64,000 nt of DNA from an uncultured Chitinophagaceae bacterium (GCA_903870685.1 CAIQDX010000102.1:124001-188000); one strand, 5' to 3'. Positions 8,486 through 17,885 are shown, counted from the first letter of the stretch. A program made the numbers and translations. The notes: generated from the letters alone by a model not told the origin.

Positions 8486-9917
8486 TTCAACAAAAAGGAA
8501 AATAGTTATCTCTCCGGTTACAAGAATTGAAGGTCATGCAAAAATTACACTTCACTTAGATGCCAATGGAAATGTAGATGATGCTTTTTTTCATGTGAAT
8601 GAATTTCGCGGATTTGAAAAATTTTGCGAAGGAAGAATGTATACAGAAATGCCAATCATCACACCACGCATTTGTGGTATTTGTCCAGTAAGTCATTCCA
8701 TCGCCAGTGTGAAAGCATGTGAAATGATTCAGGGAATTCAACCAACTTATACCGGAACATTATTAAGAAGATTAATTCAGTTAGGACAAAATTTTTCTTC
8801 TCATGCTTTATCATTCTTTCATTTATCATCTCCTGATTTTTTATTGGGATATGATAGCGACCCGTCAACAAGAAATATTTTAGGCATCGCAGATAAATAT
8901 CCTGATATCGCTTTACGCGGAATAAGATTAAGAAAACTCGGACAAGAAATAAGTGAAAGAATTACCGGAAAAAAAATTCATATTGCAGGAATTGCCCCAG
9001 GCGGAATGGGATTTCCATTATCTGCAGAAAACCGAAAAGCCTTGCTGGCATGGATTCCCGAAGCAATGGAAACGGTACAGATAGGTATTGGTATCATTAA
9101 AAAATTTCATGAAGAGAATGAAGCAATGGTAAAAAGTTTTGCCACATCTCCTACTCTTTACATGGGAACGGTTGGACCCGACGGCGAATTAGAATTATAT
9201 GATGGCAACTTACGTTTTATAGATGCAGATGGAAATATTTTACAAGATCAACTAGATCCTGCACGTTATTTAGAATTTATTGCAGAACGTTCTGTTAACT
9301 GGTCATACTTAAAATATCCATATTACAAACCATATGGTTTTGATAGAGGTTTTTATCGTGTTGGTCCTTTGGCAAGATTAAATATTGCAACAAAAATGAA
9401 AACACCAAAAGCACAAAAAGAATTTGAAAACTTTAAAGCGATCAATAATGGCAAGCCTGTTCATGGAACATTTTATTATCACTATGCAAGATTGATCGAA
9501 GCAATGTTTTGTGTGGAAGAAGCTGAAAGATTATTAAATGATCCGGAAATAACTTCACATAATATTCAAGCGCACGGAAGATGGAATTATGCTGAAGGAA
9601 TTGGTTGTACTGAAGCACCGCGTGGCACTTTGTTCCATCATTACAAAACAGATGATACAGGAAAATTAGTTGCAGTTAATTTATTAATTGCAACCGGACA
9701 AAATAATCCATCCATGAATCGTTCTGTTCTGGAAGTTGCCAAACAGTATGTGAAAGGAAATGATATTAAAGAAGGAATGTTGAACAGAGTTGAAAGTGCC
9801 ATTCGTTGTTACGATCCTTGTTTATCATGTTCAACACATGCAGTTGGAGCTATGCCGATGATTGTTGAAGTAATAGATATTGCTGGAAATGTGGTAAAGA
9901 GAATTGAAAGAGGATAG
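8478..9917 (+). CDS. hoxH: Bidirectional [NiFe]-hydrogenase large subunit HoxH
   Basis: Catalytic subunit holding the NiFe(CN)2CO site that splits or makes H2. In 479 residues the N-terminal nickel ligands are C66 and C69 in RICGICP, and the C-terminal ligands are C448 and C451 in DPCLSCSTH. The 25 residues after H454 (beginning AVGAMP) form the C-terminal extension that a maturation protease removes once nickel is in place. Together with E, F, U and Y this gives the full HoxEFUYH set of a group 3d NAD-linked hydrogenase. Subgroup assignment is by gene content and motifs, not by a tree. Confidence 0.95.
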   Translation: MDSSTKRKIVISPVTRIEGHAKITLHLDANGNVDDAFFHVNEFRGFEKFCEGRMYTEMPIITPRICGICPVSHSIASVKACEMIQGIQPTYTGTLLRRLIQLGQNFSSHALSFFHLSSPDFLLGYDSDPSTRNILGIADKYPDIALRGIRLRKLGQEISERITGKKIHIAGIAPGGMGFPLSAENRKALLAWIPEAMETVQIGIGIIKKFHEENEAMVKSFATSPTLYMGTVGPDGELELYDGNLRFIDADGNILQDQLDPARYLEFIAERSVNWSYLKYPYYKPYGFDRGFYRVGPLARLNIATKMKTPKAQKEFENFKAINNGKPVHGTFYYHYARLIEAMFCVEEAERLLNDPEITSHNIQAHGRWNYAEGIGCTEAPRGTLFHHYKTDDTGKLVAVNLLIATGQNNPSMNRSVLEVAKQYVKGNDIKEGMLNRVESAIRCYDPCLSCSTHAVGAMPMIVEVIDIAGNVVKRIERG

Positions 9918-9923
9918 AAAGAG

Positions 9924-10391
9924 TTATGAGTTAGTTATGAAATCGCAAATAACTTTAACAGCTTTATTTGCGTTGTTGATGGCAAATGATGAAATGGTTT
10001 CGCCTATTTCAAAATTTTCACCTCGGACAGAACATAAATTTATGGTTACTTTTTTACCATGAATTTTTTGAAGAAGTGAATTCAACATATTTGCATTCAT
10101 GTGATGAGATGATGATGTGGACTGAGTTTCATCAAATGCTAAAGAAATAAAATCAACATCATTTCCAGTGATAGAAGCATCGGCAATAATAACAGAATCG
10201 TAATTCATTAACTCTTCAATCAATTCAACATGTAATTGCTGAATAATGATAGTTGTAACAAAAGGAAAATTAAAATCATCAATTTTTGAGCAGATGTACG
10301 CACCAATTCCATCATCAGATCTTAAAGAATTGCCAACGCCAATCACTGCAATTTTATTTGATGAAGAAACGTTTGTCATTTTGCAACTCAT
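9924..10391 (-). CDS. hoxW: Hydrogenase maturation protease (HyaD/HoxW type)
   Basis: Endopeptidase expected to trim the HoxH C-terminal extension after nickel insertion. The 155-residue protein has the family start AVIGVGNSLRSDDGIGAYI, with the conserved metal-binding acidic residue in the DDG segment, followed by IIADASITGNDVDF and a histidine-containing segment SSHHMNANMLNSLLQ where the family places its second metal ligand. The gene lies between hoxH and the hyp genes but on the opposite strand, ending seven bases from hoxH. An internal ATG at residue 5 (10379) is an alternative start. The family call is firm; HoxW versus HyaD naming follows the neighbours. Confidence 0.88.
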   Translation of the reverse strand: MSCKMTNVSSSNKIAVIGVGNSLRSDDGIGAYICSKIDDFNFPFVTTIIIQQLHVELIEELMNYDSVIIADASITGNDVDFISLAFDETQSTSSSHHMNANMLNSLLQKIHGKKVTINLCSVRGENFEIGETISSFAINNANKAVKVICDFITNS

Positions 10392-10476
10392 TAAAAAGTA
10401 AAACTAATTCATTAAAAGTAAAAGCATGATTCATATTCTTACCTTTAATAAAATTTTAAAATCAAATCTTCTCAGT

Positions 10477-10689
10477 ATGAAAAAAAATATTTTTTGTTTA
10501 TGTTTTATTTTGTTGTGCATTCCTTTCATAAGCCTTGCTCATCCCGGTCACGGCGAAACTGATGGGTATACCATCATTCATTATTTTGTTGAGCCAATGC
10601 ATGCAGTTTTTACTTTCAGTATTTTAATTGCTTCTGTTGTTTATATCGGTCGTTTGCGCCGAAATAAACAACAAAACAAAAATGTTTAA
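10477..10689 (+). CDS. Small exported HPGH membrane protein, HupE-like N-terminus
   Basis: A 70-residue protein from ATG 10477; an in-frame ATG at 10426 would add 17 residues before the signal, and I prefer the shorter form. Signal-like MKKNIFCLCFILLCIPFISLA is followed directly by HPGHGETDG, then HYFVEPMHAVF, one membrane span (SILIASVVYI) and a basic tail. A mature N-terminus beginning HPGH is typical of HupE/UreJ nickel permeases, but those have several membrane spans. Position two bases upstream of hypA suggests a role in nickel supply for the hydrogenase. That role is inference; no characterised homologue is recognised. Confidence 0.65.
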   Translation: MKKNIFCLCFILLCIPFISLAHPGHGETDGYTIIHYFVEPMHAVFTFSILIASVVYIGRLRRNKQQNKNV

Positions 10690-10691
10690 TC

Positions 10692-11033
10692 ATGCACGAA
10701 CTATCCGTTGTAATGAGCATCATTGATATTGCGCAAAAGGAATCATCAAAAGCCAATGCGTCAATAATTGATGAAATTGAAATTGATATTGGTTGTTTCA
10801 GTACGGTTGAAATAGATGCTTTCGAGTTTGCATGGCAACAAGCTGTGAAAGAAACAATTTTAGAAACCACAGTAAAAAAAGTCAATCACATAAAAGGAAA
10901 AGCAAAATGCTTGAATTGTAGTGCTGAATTTGCGTTAGAAAATATATATGATGCTTGTCCGGTTTGTGGCGAACATTTGATTGATATTATTGAAGGAAAA
11001 GAACTGCGTGTAAAATCATTGATTGTTTCTTGA
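10692..11033 (+). CDS. hypA: Hydrogenase nickel-incorporation protein HypA
   Basis: Nickel metallochaperone that works with HypB to load Ni into HoxH. The 113-residue protein starts MHELSVV, whose His2 is the nickel ligand of the family, and has the structural zinc site C73-x2-C76 and C89-x2-C92 (CLNC and CPVC). It follows the small HPGH gene by two bases and precedes hypB by 31 bases. Confidence 0.95.
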   Translation: MHELSVVMSIIDIAQKESSKANASIIDEIEIDIGCFSTVEIDAFEFAWQQAVKETILETTVKKVNHIKGKAKCLNCSAEFALENIYDACPVCGEHLIDIIEGKELRVKSLIVS

Positions 11034-11064
11034 AAAAAAATCTAATTACCTAAATTGATAAAAT

Positions 11065-11796
11065 ATGTGTGCTACTTGCGGATGTGGAACTGATGATTCT
11101 CATGATTTAAAAGAATTAGATCATCATCATCACAAAAAAATTGTTGATGTTGAGAAAGATGTTTTGCATGAAAATAATTTATTAGCTCAAAGAAACCGCG
11201 GTTATTTTGAAGCCAAAAATATTCTTGCATTAAACTTGGTAAGTTCACCCGGCTCGGGTAAAACATCTTTGTTAGAAAGAACATTAATCGATTTGAAAAA
11301 TGAATTAGATTTTGCTGTGATTGAAGGCGATCAGCAAACAAGCAATGACGCCGACCGTATTCACGCCACGGAAACAAAAGTTACACAAATCAATACAGGC
11401 AAAGGTTGTCACTTAGATGCGCATATGGTTTTACATGCAGTGCAGGGAATGAAACTTACACAAAACAGTATTTTATTTATTGAAAATGTTGGCAATTTAA
11501 TTTGCCCGGCCATGTTTGATTTAGGAGAAAAAGAACGTGTTGTAATTATCAGTGTTACCGAAGGTGATGATAAACCTTTGAAATATCCCGACATGTTTTA
11601 TTCTTCCACACTTTGTATCATTAATAAAATCGATTTACTTCCATATGTTCCATTTGATATCGAAAAAGTAAAAGCTAACGCTAAAAAAGTAAATCATAAA
11701 TTAGAGATCATAGAACTTAGTTGCACATCGGGTGAAGGTTTAGAACTTTGGTACAATTGGTTAAAATCAAAAGTATTGGCACCGGAAATTGCATGA
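11065..11796 (+). CDS. hypB: Hydrogenase nickel-incorporation GTPase HypB
   Basis: GTPase that drives nickel delivery with HypA. In 243 residues: an N-terminal metal site MCATCGCG (the CxxCGC motif that binds nickel in some HypB proteins), a short histidine cluster at 20-23 (DHHHHKK), the P-loop SSPGSGKTSLL at about 60-70, and the SIMIBI-class GTPase motifs ENVGNLICP and NKIDLLPY. The His stretch is much shorter than in HypB proteins that store nickel. Confidence 0.95.
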   Translation: MCATCGCGTDDSHDLKELDHHHHKKIVDVEKDVLHENNLLAQRNRGYFEAKNILALNLVSSPGSGKTSLLERTLIDLKNELDFAVIEGDQQTSNDADRIHATETKVTQINTGKGCHLDAHMVLHAVQGMKLTQNSILFIENVGNLICPAMFDLGEKERVVIISVTEGDDKPLKYPDMFYSSTLCIINKIDLLPYVPFDIEKVKANAKKVNHKLEIIELSCTSGEGLELWYNWLKSKVLAPEIA

Positions 11797-11832
11797 TGAA
11801 TTTATTTATGCAGCATAAAGAACATTTTATTC

Positions 11833-14166
11833 ATGAATACATTTCATATTCATATCAAAGGTTTGGTGCAGGGAGTTGGCTTTCGTCCCTTCGCATGCCA
11901 ATTAGCCAAAGTACTTGATGTGAAAGGTTTTGTAAGTAATACAAACAATGGTGTTCATATTGAATTTAATGCTGAAGAAAATATTGCCGAATGTTTTTAT
12001 AAAAAAATAATCAGCAATCCTCCACCTAATTCAATCATCACTCATCATCATTTCGAAAAAATTAATTCAAAAATATTTTCTGCATTCACTATCGAGCAAA
12101 GTACAAAAGAAAATAAACCAGATATTTTATTAACTCCCGATATTGCTTTATGCAATACTTGCAGACAAGAACTATTATCAGAAAATAACAAACGTTACCG
12201 TTATCCTTTTACAACTTGCTTGCATTGCGGGCCGAGATATTCTATCATTACAGATTTGCCATACGACAGAGAACGCACAACAATGAATTATTTACAAATG
12301 TGTGATTCTTGTTCAGCAGAATATAATGATATTGAAAACAGAAGGCATTTCAGTCAAACAAATTCCTGTAAAGATTGTGCTGTTCAAATGCATTTTTATT
12401 GTTCATCAAAAAAATATTTAAACAGCAATGCAGATGAAATTTTAAGCATTGTAATTGATGAATTAAAAAGCGGAAGTATTGTTGCAATTAAAGGAATTGG
12501 CGGTTATTTATTATTGTGCGATGCAACAAACGAATCTTCCATCAATACATTAAGAACCCGCAAACAAAGGCCAGCAAAGCCTTTCGCGTTGTTGTATAGC
12601 GATATTGAAATGGCAAGTGCCGATGTTAAACTGCGTTCGTTCGAAATAAATGCATTGAAAGAAAAATCTGCACCAATTGTTTTGTGTGAATTAAAACCAA
12701 CATCAATAAATGATATTTGCAAACAAGCTATCGCTCCCGGTTTAGATAAAATTGGATTGATGCTACCCTATTCTCCATTGCTTTTATTGATTGCTGAAGG
12801 ATTCGGTAAACCATTAATTGCTACAAGTGGAAACATAAGTGGCTCTCCTATTTTATTTAAAGATGAAGATGCTTTAGAAAATTTATTTGAGGTTGCAGAT
12901 TATGTTTTGACTTACGACAGAAATATTATTACTCCGCAGGATGACAGTGTTGTTCAATTTACAGAACGCGGACAAAAAATATTTTTGCGCAGAAGTCGCG
13001 GCTTAGCACCAAATTATTTTCCTAATCCATTTCATTTAATGAATGATTCTGTTTTGGCAATGGGCAGTGAATTAAAGAGTGCATTTGCATTACTCGATCA
13101 AAAAAATTTATACATCAGTCAATATCTCGGTGATCAGGGAATAGTTGAATCACAAAATTGTTTTAGAGAAACATTGCAACATATTTCTGATTTAGTCAAA
13201 GCCGAGCCACAACACATCATCGTCGATAAACATCCTAGATATTTTGTTTCACAACTTGGAAAAGAAATCGCAGCCGAAAAAAATATTTCACTCACTTCAG
13301 TTCAACATCATAAATCACATTTTGCTGCAGTGCTGGCAGAAAATAATTTATTGAATTTTAAAGAACCCGTACTGGGTTTTATTTTTGACGGAACAGGTTA
13401 TGGAGATGATGGAAATATTTGGGGTGGTGAAGTTTTTATTTATCAGCATAAAGAAATGGAACGAGTAGCTCACCTAAATTATTTTCCGCAATTGCTTGGC
13501 GATAAAATGAGCAGGGAACCGAGATTATCTGCATTAAGTTTATTAAAGAATTTTCCAAACAAACATTTCATCATTCAAAAATATTTTTCCAATACGGAGT
13601 GGCAATATTATCATCAGCTATTACAAGAGCCTAATTCTTTACAAACCAGTAGTATGGGGCGTTTGCTTGATGGAATTGCTGCCATACTTGGCATTAGTTT
13701 GTACAATACTTACGAAGGTGAAGCAGCCATGCAGTTAGAAACATTGGCGAGAACATGTTCGTATAAATCATACGATTATTATTCTATTCCAATTATTGGT
13801 GATCGTTTGGATTGGAATATTTTTTTAATTGAATTATTGGAAGACTGGCAGAATAAAGAAGACAATGCTTTAATTGCATGGAAAGTATTTTTTTCTCTGG
13901 CTAAAATGATTGCACAGCTAAGTAATCATTTTTATATTGATAAGGTCGCCTTCAGTGGTGGTGTATTTCAAAATGCGTTGTTGACTGATATGTTGATCGA
14001 ACGTTTATCGTATAAACGGAAATTATTTTTTCATCAACAATTAAGTCCCAACGATGAGTGCATTGGCTTTGGGCAGTTAGCATATTTCAGTATTTTAAAT
14101 CAGTCAACAAAAAAAATAATTACAACAAAAGATAAAACAGTATTACAACAATTTCAATTAAAATAA
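11833..14166 (+). CDS. hypF: Carbamoyltransferase HypF
   Basis: Makes the thiocarbamate on HypE from carbamoyl phosphate, the source of the cyanide ligands. Domain order in 777 residues: acylphosphatase domain with GLVQGVGFRPFA at 10-21, two zinc-finger motifs (CNTC...CLHC and CDSC...CKDC, about 105-185), a YrdC-like domain (IKGIGGYLLLCDATN, RKQRPAKPFALL) and the C-terminal Kae1/TobZ-like domain (QHHKSHFAAVLAEN, FDGTGYGDDGNIWGGE, SGGVFQNALL). Length and order match complete HypF proteins. It is followed by hypC after five bases. Confidence 0.95.
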   Translation: MNTFHIHIKGLVQGVGFRPFACQLAKVLDVKGFVSNTNNGVHIEFNAEENIAECFYKKIISNPPPNSIITHHHFEKINSKIFSAFTIEQSTKENKPDILLTPDIALCNTCRQELLSENNKRYRYPFTTCLHCGPRYSIITDLPYDRERTTMNYLQMCDSCSAEYNDIENRRHFSQTNSCKDCAVQMHFYCSSKKYLNSNADEILSIVIDELKSGSIVAIKGIGGYLLLCDATNESSINTLRTRKQRPAKPFALLYSDIEMASADVKLRSFEINALKEKSAPIVLCELKPTSINDICKQAIAPGLDKIGLMLPYSPLLLLIAEGFGKPLIATSGNISGSPILFKDEDALENLFEVADYVLTYDRNIITPQDDSVVQFTERGQKIFLRRSRGLAPNYFPNPFHLMNDSVLAMGSELKSAFALLDQKNLYISQYLGDQGIVESQNCFRETLQHISDLVKAEPQHIIVDKHPRYFVSQLGKEIAAEKNISLTSVQHHKSHFAAVLAENNLLNFKEPVLGFIFDGTGYGDDGNIWGGEVFIYQHKEMERVAHLNYFPQLLGDKMSREPRLSALSLLKNFPNKHFIIQKYFSNTEWQYYHQLLQEPNSLQTSSMGRLLDGIAAILGISLYNTYEGEAAMQLETLARTCSYKSYDYYSIPIIGDRLDWNIFLIELLEDWQNKEDNALIAWKVFFSLAKMIAQLSNHFYIDKVAFSGGVFQNALLTDMLIERLSYKRKLFFHQQLSPNDECIGFGQLAYFSILNQSTKKIITTKDKTVLQQFQLK

Positions 14167-14171
14167 ACAAC

Positions 14172-14423
14172 ATGTGCTTAGCCATTCCCGGTAAAATTAT
14201 TTCCATCATCGAGCGGCCTGATGAAACATTTCGTTTGGGAAAAGTTTCTTTTGGCGGCATTATCAAAGAAGTGAATTTGTGTATGGTTCCTGAAGCAAAA
14301 ATTGATGACTATGTTTTGGTGCATGTTGGTGTTGCCATAAGTATTGTTGATGAAGAAGAAGCGAAAATAACTTTCGATTATTTAAAACAAATGAACGAAA
14401 TAGAAGAAATAAAAAATAATTGA
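14172..14423 (+). CDS. hypC: Hydrogenase assembly chaperone HypC
   Basis: Small chaperone that carries the Fe(CN)2CO fragment with HypD and docks on the HoxH precursor. The 83-residue protein begins MCLAIPGKI, in which Cys2 is the essential iron-binding residue, and has the OB-like fold stretch DDYVLVHVGVAISIVDEEEA. Normal length. Confidence 0.95.
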   Translation: MCLAIPGKIISIIERPDETFRLGKVSFGGIIKEVNLCMVPEAKIDDYVLVHVGVAISIVDEEEAKITFDYLKQMNEIEEIKNN

Positions 14424-14424
14424 G

Positions 14425-14560
14425 CAAACTTTTGCACTGCTATGAAGCTGCGGTTGCGTCGCACTCTTCAACAATAGAAACTTTGTTGAGCAGAAAATCA
14501 AACTGTACAAGAGTGCGACGCAACAGGTGCATCATTTTTATTCTGTTGCTCAAAACATAA
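14425..14560. repeat. Paired dispersed repeat (site b) between hypC and hypD
   Basis: Two inverted arms: GTTGCGTCGCACTCTT at 14453-14468 and AAGAGTGCGACGCAAC at 14509-14524 form a perfect 16-bp inverted repeat with a 40-base spacer. The left arm has the GTTGAAG outer type and the right arm the GTACAAG type. It nearly fills the hypC-hypD gap. Confidence 0.85.
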
Positions 14561-14569
14561 AAAATATTA

Positions 14570-15670
14570 ATGAAATATTTATCAGAATATAGAGATCAAA
14601 AATTAGCTGAAGAATTTATTAAAGAGATTCATCGCATCACCACAAAGCCATGGACGTTGATGGAAATTTGCGGCGGACAAACACATAGTTTGGTGAAGAA
14701 CGGAATATTAGAAATGTTGCCCGAAAAAATTTCGATGGTGCACGGACCCGGTTGCCCTGTCTGCGTTACAAGCCTTAGTATCATTGACGAAGCAATTTAT
14801 TTAGCACAACAACCTAATGTTATTTTTTGTTCGTTTGGTGATATGTTGCGTGTGCCGGGTAGCACAAAAAATTTATTGGAACTAAAAGCCGAAGGTGCCG
14901 ATGTTCGCATTTTATATTCGCCGTTAGAAGCTGTTACAATTGCAAAAGAAAATCTGGAAAAAGAAATTATTTTTTTTGCTGTTGGTTTTGAAACAACTGC
15001 TCCGGCAAATGCATTAAGTGTTATTCATGCCGATAAATTAAAAATAAATAATTACAGCATTTTAGCATCGCATGTTTTAGTTCCGCCTGCAATGGAAGCT
15101 ATTTTAAGTGATGATGAAAATAAAATTGATGCATTTCTTGCAGCAGGTCATGTTTGCACAATCATGGGAATGGAAGAATATTTTCCTGTTGCCAAAAAAT
15201 ATAAAACACCAATTGTTGTTACAGGTTTTGAACCCGTTGATTTATTACAGGGAATTTTAATGGCGGTGCAACAATTAGAAAAAGGCGAATACAAAGTAGA
15301 AAATCAATATGCACGTTATGTACAACGCGAAGGAAATAAAATTGCGAAAGAAACAATTAATAAAGTGTTTGATGTGAGCGACAGAATTTGGCGTGGCATT
15401 GGCTCTATTCCACATAGCGGTTATGAAGTAAATGATCGTTATAAAAAATTTAATGCGAGATTAAAATTCAAAATTAATTTGCCTGTTGCAGAAGAAAACA
15501 AAGAATGCATCAGCGGCGATATTATGAAAGGTTTAAAGAAACCAAAACAATGTAAAAATTTTGGAACAAAATGCAAACCCGAACATCCGCTTGGTGCACC
15601 AATGGTTAGCAGCGAAGGTTCTTGTGCAGCTTATTATCATTATTCGAATGCAGAAAATGTTTTAGCTTAA
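14570..15670 (+). CDS. hypD: Hydrogenase formation protein HypD
   Basis: Iron-sulfur scaffold on which Fe(CN)2CO is assembled with HypC and HypE. In 366 residues, the conserved motifs [13 protein letters not shown] (near 36-48), GPGCPVCVT (near 64-72), [10 protein letters not shown] and GHVCTIMG are present, and the C-terminal cysteines C-x(n)[16 protein letters not shown] complete the [4Fe-4S] site. HypD is separated from hypC by the repeat at site b and from hypE by six bases. Confidence 0.95.
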   Translation: MKYLSEYRDQKLAEEFIKEIHRITTKPWTLMEICGGQTHSLVKNGILEMLPEKISMVHGPGCPVCVTSLSIIDEAIYLAQQPNVIFCSFGDMLRVPGSTKNLLELKAEGADVRILYSPLEAVTIAKENLEKEIIFFAVGFETTAPANALSVIHADKLKINNYSILASHVLVPPAMEAILSDDENKIDAFLAAGHVCTIMGMEEYFPVAKKYKTPIVVTGFEPVDLLQGILMAVQQLEKGEYKVENQYARYVQREGNKIAKETINKVFDVSDRIWRGIGSIPHSGYEVNDRYKKFNARLKFKINLPVAEENKECISGDIMKGLKKPKQCKNFGTKCKPEHPLGAPMVSSEGSCAAYYHYSNAENVLA

Positions 15671-15676
15671 TTTTTT

Positions 15677-16732
15677 ATGAGTGAAAAAATAAAAATGAAT
15701 CTACAATGCCCAATGCCAAAATTTGATTTTGATTCAATTACATTGGGTCATGGCAGCGGTGGATTATTAACGCATCGTTTATTACAAAGCGGTGTGTTCG
15801 ATATTTTTAAGAACGATTTATTAGATCAGCAACACGATGGTGCAAGTTTTAATTTGAATGGAAATATTGCATTCAGCACCGATAGTTATGTGATCTCTCC
15901 TATTTTTTTTCCTGGTGGAAACATTGGTGATCTTGCAATTAACGGCACAGTGAATGATCTGGCAATGTGCGGTGCAGCAGCAAAATATTTATCGCTAAGT
16001 TTTATTATTGAAGAAGGTTTTACGATGGATGAATTTTGGAAAATCCTTGTCAGCATTAAATTTGCAGCCGATAAATCAAATATTAAAATTGTTACCGGCG
16101 ATACAAAAGTTGTTGAAAAAGGAAAAGGCGATAAAATTTTTATTAATACTTCGGGCATCGGCATCATTCATCCAAAAGCAAATATTCATCATAAAAATAT
16201 TGAAGCCGGTGATGTAATTATTGTTAGCGGCAACATTGCATCGCATGGTATTTCCATCATGAGTTTGCGCAAAGGTCTAGAGTTTGAAACTAATATTGAA
16301 AGCGATACAATTAATTTGAATCACACTATAATTTCTTTGTTAGAAAAATTTGGGAACGATATAAAATTCTTTCGCGATCCAACACGCGGTGGCATTGCAT
16401 CTGTTTTAAATGAGATTGCAGAACTTACCAAGCTTGGTTTTTATATCGATCAAAAATTAATTCCAATTGATGAACAGGTAGATGCGGCCTGCGAAATGTT
16501 GGGTCTCGATCCTTTGTATGTTGCCAATGAAGGTTTGTTTATGGCAATTGTAAAAAAAGAAATTGCAAATAATTTTTTAGCAACACTGCAACATGATAAA
16601 AATGGAATTAATGCTGCAATTATTGGTGAAGTAACAAAAGTTAATGCCGGCAAAGTAATTATGAAAAGTCGTATTGGAGGCAAGCGTGTTGTGAATTATT
16701 TAACCGGTGAACAGTTACCTAGAATTTGTTAG
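15677..16732 (+). CDS. hypE: Hydrogenase maturation dehydratase HypE
   Basis: Dehydrates the C-terminal thiocarbamate to thiocyanate, giving the CN ligand. The 351-residue protein is of the PurM/SelD fold with TLGHGSGGLLTHRLL near the N-terminus, VNDLAMCGAAAKYLSL, and FRDPTRGGIASVLNEIA. It ends in PRIC, the required C-terminal motif whose cysteine carries the carbamoyl group. Last gene of the hyp set; a dispersed repeat (site c) follows directly. Confidence 0.95.
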   Translation: MSEKIKMNLQCPMPKFDFDSITLGHGSGGLLTHRLLQSGVFDIFKNDLLDQQHDGASFNLNGNIAFSTDSYVISPIFFPGGNIGDLAINGTVNDLAMCGAAAKYLSLSFIIEEGFTMDEFWKILVSIKFAADKSNIKIVTGDTKVVEKGKGDKIFINTSGIGIIHPKANIHHKNIEAGDVIIVSGNIASHGISIMSLRKGLEFETNIESDTINLNHTIISLLEKFGNDIKFFRDPTRGGIASVLNEIAELTKLGFYIDQKLIPIDEQVDAACEMLGLDPLYVANEGLFMAIVKKEIANNFLATLQHDKNGINAAIIGEVTKVNAGKVIMKSRIGGKRVVNYLTGEQLPRIC

Positions 16733-16739
16733 AAAATTA

Positions 16740-16808
16740 TTTTTTTGTTGACGAGCTGCAGAATTTCTTTGATACTGTTGTTGCGTCGCACTCTTCAACG
16801 TTTGGTAA
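16740..16808 (-). repeat. Dispersed repeat arm (site c), after hypE
   Basis: GTTGCGTCGCACTCTT at 16780-16795, followed by CAACG, gives the GTTGAAG outer type when read on the minus strand. The minus-strand tail runs through TTCTGCAGCTCGTCAACAAAAAAAT up to the hypE stop. Confidence 0.85.
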
Positions 16809-16862
16809 TTCTAATCAGCAATTAACAAATATTGATTTATTATTTCCGTTAATTTGCTTTCT

Positions 16863-16870
16863 TAATTTTG
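16863..16870 (+). promoter_or_regulatory. Candidate -7 box for the thioesterase gene
   Basis: TAATTTTG matches TAnnTTTG and ends only three bases before the preferred ATG at 16874, which would give a nearly leaderless mRNA. A -33 box is not clear. Confidence 0.4.
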
Positions 16871-16873
16871 AAT

Positions 16874-17314
16874 ATGACCGAATACAAAAAAAAAGTAGAA
16901 ATAAGATGGAGTGATCTCGATCCAAATTTTCATTTACGCCACAGTGTTTATTACGATTGGGGTGCTTTTATTCGAATGAGTTTTTTAACCGAGCATTCTC
17001 TTTCACTTGAAGTGATGATAGAAAATAATATTGGTCCGATACTTTTAAGAGAAGAAGCCATCTTTAAAAAAGAAATTCATTTTAAAGATTCTATCGAACT
17101 AAATATTCAACTCGTAAAATGTTCTCATGATTTAAGAAGATGGACCATACAACATGAAATTTGGAAAAACGGCGACAAACTTTCGGCAATTGTTAGTGTT
17201 GATGGCGCTTGGATCGATACACAAAAAAGAAAATTAGCTACGCCACCAGAACAGTTTATAGAAAATTTTTTATTGATGCCCAAATCAGAAAATTTTGAAT
17301 GGATCAACAAATAA
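16874..17314 (+). CDS. Acyl-CoA thioesterase, hotdog fold (4HBT/YbgC-like)
   Basis: A 146-residue single hotdog-domain protein. The start KVEIRWSDLDPNFHLRHSVY fits the 4HBT pattern in which the Asp near the first strand is catalytic (usually R-Y/F-x-D-x-D-x-x-G-H-x-N-N); here the usual GHVNN is replaced by FHLRHS, so it is a divergent member. The chosen ATG at 16874 is preferred to an in-frame TTG two codons upstream. It overlaps the downstream acetyltransferase by 16 bases. The acyl substrate is unknown. Confidence 0.75.
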   Translation: MTEYKKKVEIRWSDLDPNFHLRHSVYYDWGAFIRMSFLTEHSLSLEVMIENNIGPILLREEAIFKKEIHFKDSIELNIQLVKCSHDLRRWTIQHEIWKNGDKLSAIVSVDGAWIDTQKRKLATPPEQFIENFLLMPKSENFEWINK

Positions 17315-17868
17315 TTATTTCGCAAATTAATACTGAACACGCTGCAGAATTATCTGCATTGGCTAAGAATGTTTATCAGCAACATTATTTACATCTTTGG
17401 GATATTGGCGGCGCCGATTGGTACATGAATGAATATGCATATCCGGAAAATGTTTTACAAAAAGAATTAGAAGACAGTAATAATATTTATTGCATTGCTT
17501 ACCATAAAAACAAAGCTGTTGGTTATTTAAAAATAAAAATATACGCAACACTAAAAGGTTTTGAGCAATTAAATGCTTTGGAAGTAGAACGGATATATAT
17601 TGATAAAACAGTTACCGGAAAAGGAATTGGCAAACAATTGATGCAATATGTTTTCGACACTGCAAAACAACATAAAAAAGATATTGTGTTTTTAAAAGCA
17701 ATGGATACAAGCCTTGATGCCATTGCGTTCTATGGAAAATTAGGTTTTGAGTTCTGTGAAATTTTTCAACTACCAATGCCTGCATTTAAATTAATGAAAA
17801 AAGAATTCAGAGGCATGGTTGTTTTGAAAAAAAGTATTGCCACCGAAACACAGAATAACACAGAATAA
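17299..17868 (+). CDS. GNAT-family N-acetyltransferase
   Basis: A 189-residue acetyl-CoA-dependent transferase. The fold is supported by AVGYLKIKIY (beta-4), LEVERIYIDKTVTGKGIGKQ with the acetyl-CoA pyrophosphate-binding G-K-G-I-G-K signature, and FYGKLGFEFCEI near the end. Its start overlaps the thioesterase gene. The last residues (TETQNNTE) come from a tract ACACAGAATAACACAGAATA that looks like simple repeat DNA read into the gene. Substrate unknown. Confidence 0.8.
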   Translation: MDQQIIISQINTEHAAELSALAKNVYQQHYLHLWDIGGADWYMNEYAYPENVLQKELEDSNNIYCIAYHKNKAVGYLKIKIYATLKGFEQLNALEVERIYIDKTVTGKGIGKQLMQYVFDTAKQHKKDIVFLKAMDTSLDAIAFYGKLGFEFCEIFQLPMPAFKLMKKEFRGMVVLKKSIATETQNNTE

Positions 17869-17885
17869 AAAGTTTAATTAAGTTC

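Noticed and set aside
16008-16217. Small ORFs inside hypE in other frames
   Set aside because: The HypE frame has the dehydratase fold and the PRIC terminus; the others show no motif.
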